NCBI RefSeq assembly: GCF_963259705.1
Contig: NC_081844.1
Location: 17,593,715 to 17,657,714, forward strand
Direction: 5' to 3'
Source: Myotis daubentonii
Lineage: Eukaryota; Chordata; Mammalia; Chiroptera; Vespertilionidae
Length of the DNA: 64,000 nt
The position numbers were made by a program, and so were the translations under genes. The stretch's first letter is position 1; every line of letters starts with the position of its first letter. Below are positions 56,641-64,000 of this stretch, in pieces. The notes under the pieces are model-generated. The model worked only from the letters and a program-made list of their open reading frames with translations, ran no database searches and was not told the DNA's origin.

Positions 56641-57893
56641 GAGAGCAGCAATGTCTAAGTGTCCTTTGGATCGTCTCCCTTCGCATGGAAAGGACCCAAT
56701 GACAGGGAGGGCAGGGCCACGCAGAGGTGCCTCCTCCTTGCTCTGTCTGGGCCCAGCAGCATGTGCTCCAGAGCATTCCTGGGAGACCATGTGCAGTGTC
56801 CCCACTTTCTCATTCCTCCTCAAGAGGGGGAGCAGAAGTGAATGACTCTAGCTAAACTTTCATCACCTTGACCTCAGATTGCAGCACCACTTCCCTTCTC
56901 CTTCTCAAAGACTTCAGTCCTAGGCAGAAACACGCCAGGTGAGGCAGCTGCCCAGCGCCAGGTTTCTGAGCCTGAGCAAGTAAAGGAGAATGCCCACCCA
57001 TGGGGTGACCCAGTGTGGGTATTAGTGAGGCAGGGACTGGGTGCGGTGTCTAGGAGGAGGGCTCAGCATGAACAGCAAGAAGCAGCCCAGGGTGTGGGGT
57101 CAGGGCCCAGGCAGACTGAGGAGGGGTCCACATTAGGGGTGGCCAGTGTGGGATGTTAGACTCTGAGTGCGTTAAGAAGGGCAGCCGTGCTGGGAGAACC
57201 TAATGCACGTTGCTGAACCTGAGTGGCCTGAGAGGGCATGACCTAGCAAGAGACCGGAGCCCCAGCTCCAGGGACTCAGGGTCAGATGGATGTTCATTCA
57301 CACAGGGAAGGAGATGCAGCAGTGACGGGAGTGGAGGGTTATAAACAGACTGATTCAACAAATACACAGCATGTTAAAGATAATATAATCCAGGCTTCTC
57401 ACTGGAGAAACAATATGGAAAGGAGAAACAATTAGAATTGACACTGTGGTGGTGGTGGTGGTTTGGAGTTAGAAAGATCAGTGTGAACACATAGTATTTA
57501 GATATAGACATTAATCATGTGTGCACATGTGTGTATGTGTGTGCATGTTCCCAGCTCTGTCCACTGAGAAATCCTGGAGGCAGTGACACCCCCAAAGCCA
57601 TGTGCACATCCAATGCCCAATTCTGAACTTCTAAATACCATTTGTAGCTAGGAGGAACCAAAATTCCTTGGCAAATGGCTAATTCCAAGGCTGAGGTGAG
57701 GAAACCCAGGACACGCTGGAAGACCTGGTTGAACCATGAAGCAAGGAAATGCTCATGGGATGGTGGTGACATGTCACAAGCACATGCAAGCCAGCTTGAA
57801 GGAGCTTCCACTGGACAAAAGTGGGACAATCTGAGCATCAGAATGAGTAACGAAAGCAAAGGGTTACATCCCTTTGAGTGAAATAAAAAACCA
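56641..57893. other. No gene recognised
   Basis: This is unique-looking DNA, GC-leaning at 56900-57300. A short (GGT)n run lies at 57449-57462. The 144-codon reverse frame at 57515-57949 runs through the GATA repeat and is not called. Confidence 0.4.

Positions 57894-57926
<33 letters not shown>
57894..57926. repeat. (GATA)n microsatellite
   Basis: About eight perfect tetranucleotide units, starting 59 bp before the Helitron that begins at 57985. Confidence 0.95.
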
Positions 57927-57984
57927 ATACTTGATGAGAAATGGGACATTTACAGATTTTTAAAGTAAAAAACCCAGAAATACT

Positions 57985-58263
57985 TCCTATATAATAAAAG
58001 GCTAATATGCAAATCGACCAAATGGCAGAACAGCCGATCGCTATAATGCACACTGACCACCAGGGGGCAGATGCTCAATGCAGGAGATGCCCCCTGGTGG
58101 TCAGTGTGCTCCCACAGGGGGAGTACTGCTCAGCCAGAAGCCAGGCTCACAGCTGGCAAGCACAGCGGCGGTGGTGGGAGCCTCTCCTGCCTCTGGCACA
58201 GCGCTAAGGACAGGGATGATGTCTGCAAGATACCTCCACTCTAAAGCTACACTTTCCCTCTAG
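57985..58263 (+). mobile_element. Helitron with replaced 3' part
   Basis: The 5' part is clear HeliBat (TCCTATATAATAAAAGGCTA, a CTCF-like pair, then CACAGCGGCGGTGGTGGGAG to about 58206). From 58215 the expected sequence is replaced by one arm of a 47-bp inverted repeat whose other arm is the downstream flank. A CTCTAG followed by T occurs at 58258-58264, as at a Helitron 3' end, but the usual terminal hairpin is missing. The 5' flank is T rather than A. Confidence 0.8.
58053..58104. promoter_or_regulatory. Facing pair of CTCF-like motifs
   Basis: CTGACCACCAGGGGGCAG (58053-58070, forward) and ATGCCCCCTGGTGGTCAG (58087-58104, reverse), separated by 16 bp. Both cores fit the CTCF consensus. Binding is inferred only. 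Confidence 0.5.
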
Positions 58264-58322
58264 TATTAATTATAAAGAGGGAAAGTGTAGCTTTAGAGTG
58301 GAGGTATCTTGCAGACATCATC
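58215..58322. repeat. Perfect 47-bp inverted repeat
   Basis: The arm at 58215-58261 and the arm at 58276-58322 are exact reverse complements over 47 bases, around a 14-base AT-rich centre (AGTATTAATTATAA). The right arm runs on smoothly into unique flank. The left arm interrupts Helitron sequence. No flanking duplication was seen. Confidence 0.95.
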
Positions 58323-58670
58323 TGAATTAAGTGATTGAATTAACTTTCCCAAAACTATGCCACGTAATGGGATACAATAAGACCAGAGCCCCTTCCGTGA
58401 TACTGCTGACTCTAGTCTTGAGGAAACGTTAGACAATCCCAAACTGAAGGATACTCTACAAGACAGCTGGACTGTAAACTCCAAAAGAATAAAGGTTATG
58501 AAAGTCGAGGGAAGAAAGAGACTAAAGAGATGTGTGGATGCAAGGCATGGGCTGGACTGGACCCTCTTGCTGGGAAGGGCATAACTAGGCAAATGCAGAA
58601 AATTGAATGGAGTCAGTCTGAGAATTAAATACTAACCATGCTCCAGTTACAAAGTGAGCAAATTTGAACC
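58323..58670. other. No gene or repeat recognised
   Basis: This is unique-looking DNA between the inverted repeat and a Ves. A reverse frame of 99 codons (58293-58592) has no family signature. Confidence 0.45.
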
Positions 58671-58877
58671 ATGGCCGGTGTGGCTCAGTTGGATGGGTGC
58701 TGTCTCAAGCTAGTTCAATTCCGGGTCAGGGCACATGCCTGGGTTTCAGCTCAATTCCCCATATGGGGTGTGCAGGAGACAGCCAATTAATGTCTAGCTC
58801 TTACATTTATGTTTCTCTTTCTCTCCCGCCCCCCTAAAAATCAATTTGAAAAAATAAATCCTGATAAAATAGTCTTT
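58671..58877 (+). mobile_element. Ves-related SINE, diverged
   Basis: It has the head ATGGCCGGTGTGGCTCAG, GTTCAATTCCGGGTCAGGGC, GGGGTGTGCAGGAGACAGCC, a CT tract and AAAAATCAATTTG. The middle of the tRNA-like part is shortened. The A-rich tail leads into the AAAT repeat. Confidence 0.85.
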
Positions 58878-58881
58878 AAAA

Positions 58882-58932
<51 letters not shown>

Positions 58933-58933
58933 A
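58878..58933. repeat. (AAAT)n microsatellite
   Basis: About 14 tetranucleotide units of the ATAA/AAAT type, adjoining the tail of the preceding SINE and probably derived from it. Confidence 0.9.
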
Positions 58934-58935
58934 AA

Positions 58936-60339
58936 ATGAGGAAACTGGGGACCTCATGTGCAGCATGGTGACTACAGTTAACAAGGGGGCCAAGAGAGTA
59001 GATCTTTAATGTTCTCAGCAACAACCACCAAAGGTGATAGGAGTGTTAACTGACATTGTAGTAATCATTTTGCAATATACACACCTATCAAGTTGGCATG
59101 GTGTATACCTTAAGTTTACACAATGTTAGATGTCAGTGATAGCTCCATAAATCTGGGAGAAAAATGGTAGTCATGTACCAATATCAGTGTCCTGATTTTG
59201 ATGTTTATTTGAGATTGTTTAGGATAATGTTCTTAAAAGAATATAGGGGTAATGGAGCATGAAGTTGGCAATTTACTCTGAAATGGTTCAGTTAAAACAA
59301 GTTATTTTAATGTGAACTTAACAAATAGTCTGTACATTTGAGATCGTTTCAACACTTTTTAAATTATATACTAAAAAAAATTACAGTTAGAACTGTAAAT
59401 TCTGTCCGTGTGAAAGCATGGGCTCTGCCTTTAATTATATCTTAAAGGGTTTCCCACCTTTTATTCCCTGGTGCTAGTATGAGCTGGTAATGTGTGTTTA
59501 ATTTTACACCCTGCGCTGAGAATATTTTAAGTCAAATAAGAAGGCAGAGTTGGAGTGAAATATATACTCCAGTGATCTTTATGGATTCCAGGGCCCTGAA
59601 AATGGAAACACTTATTATGTTGACCTCCCCAACTTTGCGCATAAGCGAAGATATCATGGCTGCTTAAGAGCCGGCCCAGTAATTGCTGCTATAAACTACG
59701 CACCACAGCCCCTGCTGCACGCACATGACTCAGCTCGCACGAGCCCCGCGAGGTCCCATCACAGGCAGCCTCCGATGCATGTCCCTTGGTAGGACAGTTT
59801 TAACATCTAAGTCCGATTTTTTATTTCATCTTGAAGACAACTGCCATGCTGTTGCCTCTGGACCCAAACCGTTGCTGAAGAGGGAGGCTTGGAGAGCATC
59901 TGTGGCACAAACGGAGGAAGGACTAGGTTTGGATTCAGATGAAAATCCCCAAAACTCCACTTTCCCCCCCAAATGTGTTCCATGTGATTGGTGATTCTGG
60001 GGCCCAGAATTCAGGGGGGAACCATCTCCTGCTATTGCTACCTCAGGGCTGCATCTGAGTGAGGCTGAAGCAGGGGGAAGCGACCTTTTTGGTTTTGAAG
60101 TTTCTTAACATCTGAAGAGAAGGATTTTAATATTCAAAGGGTAACCCAGGAATGACAGAAATGGAGCATTAAATGAAACGCCTTCATGTAAGTTCCTTAA
60201 ACACAGAACGGATGCTTCCTATGATTTGCTTCCATTTGAATCAAACACAAGACAAAAGCGCTCATCTAGGGCTCCTGCTCTGAACAGTGCCTGGCGCAAT
60301 GCTGCCTGGGACTGCAGAAACCAGAGCAGAGCGATGTTG
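58936..60339. other. Unique DNA, possibly conserved
   Basis: No repeat is visible at 59420-59900, which contains words such as CTTTGCGCATAAGCGAAG and AGTAATTGCTGCTATAAAC. It may be conserved non-coding DNA by appearance only. No coding frame is convincing. Confidence 0.3.
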
Positions 60340-60580
60340 AAGATCCAGCCAGGGTTATGGAGTCAGACAGACGTGGGTTCAAACCCCAGCTCTGCCATTG
60401 AACAATGACATTCACCAATTATGTTAATCTTCCTGGCTTACATTTCTTTAACTATAAAATGAGAATTTTATTACTGCTACCTGCTGCTTAGAGTTGGGGA
60501 TATTTTAAGATATTAAATACATAAAACACTTAACAGAACATCACAGGTATCAGCAGATATGAGCTATTATGATCATTGTC
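60340..60580 (+). repeat. MIR SINE, nearly full length
   Basis: GGAGTCAGACAGACGTGGGT, TCAAACCCCAGCTCTGCCAT, CTATAAAATGAGAATTTTAT and CAGATATGAGCTATTATGAT lie in MIR order, with the tRNA-like head preserved. Confidence 0.88.
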
Positions 60581-60594
60581 ATTGCAGCATTTTA

Positions 60595-60950
60595 TTAGGA
60601 TGGCACAGGCTATGTTATAGTGACAAATATGCCCCAAACTCCGAGTCTTAACATAATAAGGCTGTTTTCTCACTCGTACATAGTTGCATGTGAGTCAGGC
60701 AACCCTCCTCTCTCACGTAGCCATGCCATCTGAGACCCACTGCTTCCGCGGTTGCTGTGGTGGGAACAGAGATGGCGGAGGGGTCTAGGTGCTGACCTGA
60801 AAGTGGTGTAAGTCACTCTGCTCACATCCCTGTGACAAGAAGTCAATCCTGTGGGCTCACCTGCCTGCATGGCATGGTGGCGTCCTGTGTGCCAGGCAGA
60901 AAGGGCACGTGGGCACTTGGCAGTGTCTCTTCCACAATAAGCAATAAGCC
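60595..60950. repeat. Ancient LTR-like repeat
   Basis: TTTTCTCACTCGTACATAG, TGAGTCAGGCAACCCTCCTC, AGAGATGGCGGAGGGG and TTGGCAGTGTCTCTTCCACA follow the order of a common old mammalian repeat, probably of the ERVL-MaLR group. The 123-codon reverse frame over it (60670-61041) is not a gene. Confidence 0.45.
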
Positions 60951-61010
60951 AGGGTCTGTAGGCAGATAAGATCAACCAGCCAAGACCAACCGACATAAGG
61001 ACCTTGATTG

Positions 61011-61435
61011 GCTTAGGAAAGATGCGTTTAAAAAGAGCCATAGAAAAGGCAGAATATAATCAGCATCATAAAACACAGACATGCTGCACGGGGAGCACAG
61101 AAAAGAGAAATAGCTTTGGTGTGGAAGCAAAAGACTTTATGCCAAAGAAAGCATCTAAGATAAACCTTGAAGGATATGTAGGACTCAACACATAGCTGAG
61201 AACAAGGGAGTGCTCAGAAGTGCTTGATTTTGTGGGAACCAAGCCAATCACACAATTCACATTTTTTGGCATGTTTCTAAGTGGAACCTAATTATCTGGG
61301 AGAATTCAGAATACCCACCCAATTTCATCCAATATTAGCAAGAAGAAAAGCTAAATGATGCTGAAGGACCTAAATAACTGAAGTGGGCTCATCTACTCTC
61401 TTGGTGAGCTCAAGTGAAAACTGGGGAATTTTCTG
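61011..61435. other. No gene or repeat recognised
   Basis: No feature can be supported. Confidence 0.45.
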
Positions 61436-61835
61436 GGTGTGTCAATTACCTATTTCTGTGTAACAAACTACCCAAAACTTAGCAGGCCGGGAGGGGAGGT
61501 AGGGTTCATCTGGGTGATCCTTCTGTCCCACGTACCGTGGATAAAGGCTACGTAACAGTATTCAGCTGGTGAGTGGGCTGGTCAGGAGGGCACCTGGACA
61601 GCAATGGCTGGGTGGCTGGGCTCAGCCGGGACTGCTGGCCTGAGTGGAGTGCCCATCTCGGCCTCTCTGGCATATTTCCCATTGTGGCACAGGCTCCAGG
61701 AGTAAGCTTCCTGGCACATAAGGGGCAAGCTCATGGCCTTTGCAGTGCAAACACACCACGTTTTATTGGTTGCATCAAACCACTAAGTCTAGCCCAGATT
61801 CAAGGGAATGGGGAATTGAATCCCATCTCTTAATG
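61436..61835. repeat. Ancient LTR-like repeat
   Basis: TTACCTATTTCTGTGTAACA, AACTACCCAAAACTTAGCAG, ATTCAGCTGGTGAGTGGGCT, CCCAGATTCAAGGGAATGGG and CATCTCTTAATGGGA follow the order of a well-known old mammalian repeat that I take to be LTR-derived. The internal open frame (61573-61833) is a by-product. Confidence 0.55.
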
Positions 61836-63478
61836 GGAGAAAGGTAAAACATTTGCAGACATTGTAATGAGCCAATCTGTGGTTTGGAGGATTTAAAACA
61901 GAGAGCTATTTAAAAAGTTAAATTACCAACTTGAACCTTTCCAGTTTATAGGGCCTGAGGGGAGGCAGTCTGTAGCAGAAGTTTGGCCAGGAACGTGGGG
62001 TCTTGTTGTTGGTTCAAATGGCAGGTGAGCCAGGCAAGCCTCTCCCTTCTCCACGTGTCAGAGCCCATGCCTGTTGCATGGGCACGGGGGCACCCTGCCC
62101 CGGCAGTGGTTGAATCCATGGACAGGGAACCAAGTGAGCAGAGAAAAGCTTTGGAAAATGTGAACCTAATAGCCAAGTACTGCCTTATTGCCAGCTGTGG
62201 AATCTACCCGCAGCGACCTCGCTGTCTGGTTGGGAAAGTGAGACCTTGCTGACCTGGAAAGAAGTGTGAAACATACCAGGACCCTGTGACCTGGGAGGGG
62301 CTGTGAGTTCTGGCTGAGAACTGAGAACGTGCAGGGCAGGGTGCAGAAGGAAGAGAGGGAGGGAGGGAAGGGGGGGGTGGTTATGAGCCGCTGGGAAAGA
62401 CTTCCGTGTGTCACACCGCTTCCCATTCAAGAGATAGGACGGATTACAACTCCCTGGGAACTCCAGGCATGAGTGTCCTCAACCTACTCACATACACCGC
62501 TGGCTTTGTTTCAGGATGACTCTTCATTTGCAACTGCCCTGTGGGATTGAAGGAGACCTAGCCTTGCCACCTCAACCCTGCACACCCACCACGCCACACG
62601 GGAGGCGCTGGGCCACGCTCCTGCCAGGCCAGCAGCTCCTGAAGACGGCAGACCTCCAGGCTGCTGCACTGTCTCTGCAGGAAGCCGGAGCTAATCAGCC
62701 TGAGCCTTTCCTCTGGCCCCCTCTCTGGTCTCTGAGATGGCTTCTGAGTGACAGCTTCTGGTGGTGCATCACCTGTGTCCAGACAGGAGGAGCTGGGCTC
62801 TCGCAGCTTCTGGGAGAGCCCTGTTGCTGCTGGCAGCTGCCAAGCGCCTGAGGGGCTCTGGGCCAGGCTAGACCTCTGGCTCTGACTCTGGTCTGGGGGG
62901 AAGCAGGGAAGCTAAAGGCCAGCACAAAGGCCCCCTGCCCTGGGCGCTGCCTCTGGCCGGGGCTTGTTAGGTCCCCTTAGACGGCATGCAGAGTGCTTCT
63001 CTGGGCCGGAGCTCAGATCTCCACCTGCCTCCAGGCCTGCTGCTCTGGGATTCTTCTCAGACAGGCGTACCAAGCCCTTGTGGGTCAGGGGGCTCAGAGC
63101 CAGTTTCCCAAAGGAACTCACATTCATGAGCCAGGCAGACAGTCCACGTAGCGCATCACAGGTGAGAGAACTAGGACTGAGAGGCAATGCTTCCAGCGGA
63201 CACCTGATGGTTTCATCCTTTCTCCCTTTCTCCGTCTTGACTGCTCTAAAAAGATGGAACTCTGTGACTTCTTCACCCAAATGCCCTCTTTTCAGCATCA
63301 CATTCCTGGTTAGTCCTGCATTTTCTAAGGCCTATAGGGGCTCCATGCTTCTTCTTTATATTTTTCCTTGTGTTAAATATCTTAAAAGTGCTTGCCCATC
63401 CCTTCAGTCCTCCGCAAGATTGAGTGATAACCTCCTTCTTCTCTGAAGGACTCGGTTTCTCAACACTCAGAGGAAGAC

Positions 63479-63482
<4 letters not shown>
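61836..63482. other. GC-richer unique stretch, no gene called
   Basis: From about 61950 to 63330 the sequence is richer in G and C than most of the window and has no visible repeats. Forward frames at 62516-62851 (111 codons) and 62964-63446 (160 codons) show no domain I recognise and are opposed by reverse frames. A G-quadruplex-like run lies at 62357-62377. Confidence 0.35.
62357..62377 (+). other. G-quadruplex-like run
   Basis: Four G-runs of at least three lie close together: GGG A GGG A GGG AA then eight G. This is compatible with intrastrand quadruplex formation. No gene context is known. Confidence 0.5.

Positions 63483-63528
<46 letters not shown>
63483..63528. repeat. (GT)n microsatellite
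   Basis: A pure GT run of 23 units, likely length-polymorphic. Confidence 0.97.
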
Positions 63529-63572
63529 GAAACTGTACACTGTGTTTTATTAAAAGTTCTCAACCTCTTTTT

Positions 63573-63754
63573 GAAAAATATATTTTTATTTATTTCAGAG
63601 AGGAAAGGAGAGGGAAGAGTAGAAACATCAATGATGAGAGGGAATCATCGATCGGCTGCCTCCTGCACGCCCCCTACTGAGGATCGAGCCCACAACCCCA
63701 GTCATGTGCCCTGATGGGGAATTGAACAGTGACCACTGAGCACACCAGCCGGGC
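63573..63754 (-). mobile_element. Ves SINE, reverse
   Basis: From left to right: an A/T-rich tail, TTATTTCAGAGAGGAAAGGA, AACATCAATGATGAGAGG, GATCGGCTGCCTCCTGCACG, GAGGATCGAGCC and the head complement ending CACACCAGCCGGGC. A perfect 14-bp duplication CTCAACCTCTTTTT flanks it (63559-63572 and 63755-63768). Confidence 0.96.
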
Positions 63755-63768
63755 CTCAACCTCTTTTT

Positions 63769-64000
63769 ATTACTTCTTTTCCAGATCCTTTTCTATGGCT
63801 TCCTGGATCTTTTTACACGGGTGACTGGCTAACGAACCAGGCATGGATATGGGAGCCTGGGAAATTGCCAAATGTTCTTCCTTCCTCTTCCTCAGTGCTC
63901 TCTCCTTCTTATGTACATTTGGGTGGGAACATAACTGCTCCTGCCAGCAGGGGAACCAGCTCAAGTCTCCTGTAGAACCATTTCCCTCCCCCCGAGGGCT
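63769..64000. other. No gene or repeat recognised
   Basis: This is unique-looking DNA up to the window edge. Confidence 0.45.

Noticed and set aside
58215..58322. Small inverted-repeat (MITE-like) transposon
   Set aside because: There is no target duplication, and the right arm is continuous with unique flank. A fold-back rearrangement explains it better.
62516..63446. Two forward frames of 111 and 160 codons as exons
   Set aside because: No recognisable domain. A splice-acceptor-like TTTCAG before 62516 is not enough on its own.

Overview
This window reads as gene-poor nuclear DNA of a vespertilionid bat. That identification rests on repeats. There are fifteen tRNA-derived Ves-type SINEs (A/B-box head, a CT-rich body with GATGTTTCTCTCTC, an AATCAATAAA tail), at least eight HeliBat-type Helitron copies or fragments (TC 5' end, terminal hairpin, CTAG 3' end, A/T flanks), and two SPIN-type hAT elements. 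HeliBat amplification is characteristic of vespertilionid bats, and SPIN is known from vespertilionids as a horizontally acquired transposon. I found no exon set, protein family, tRNA or rRNA gene that I could defend. The window is best read as intergenic or intronic.

Layout. 1-8.3 kb: old DNA with MIR and LTR-like fossils, three Ves copies, a CT/CA microsatellite and a probable fragment of an old L1 5' region. 8.33-10.72 kb: a Helitron complex, made of a Ves fragment joined to a truncated Helitron head with an 81-bp minisatellite, followed by three Helitrons butted end to end. 10.7-16.7 kb: mostly unique DNA, AT-rich and transposon-poor at 12.2-14.1 kb. 16.7-25.9 kb: Ves, MER5-like, MIR, SPIN copy 1, an L1 with an inverted 5' part, and an old 5'-truncated L1. 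26-36 kb: mostly unique or ancient DNA. 36.2-37.3 kb: a full composite Helitron, sister to the one at 8.4-9.4 kb. 38-46 kb: L2, MIR, a 2.3-kb L1 carrying a nested Ves, and a 158-bp Helitron. 46-52.4 kb: unique DNA, an MLT1-type LTR, SPIN copy 2 with a perfect 8-bp duplication, and another L1. 55.4-58.4 kb: two Helitrons joined 5' to 5', a Ves, and a Helitron whose 3' part is replaced by one arm of a perfect 47-bp inverted repeat. 59-64 kb: unique DNA, MIR, LTR-like fossils and a GC-richer stretch.

How the parts relate. The features with most potential function lie inside the Helitrons. Four copies carry two facing motifs that fit the CTCF consensus, and a fifth carries one. Two copies carry CCAAT or CCAAT-like, octamer and YY1-like (AAGATGGCGG) motifs in a promoter-like block. 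Two distant loci share the same internal junction between a minisatellite-bearing head and a HeliBat body, so that composite has moved as a unit. Several insertions can be placed by target-site duplications: L1 at 20420, 40760 and 51660; Ves at 33177, 42698, 45182, 56008 and 63573; SPIN at 50562. All boundaries for old repeats (MIR, L2, LTR-like) are approximate because they were judged by eye.
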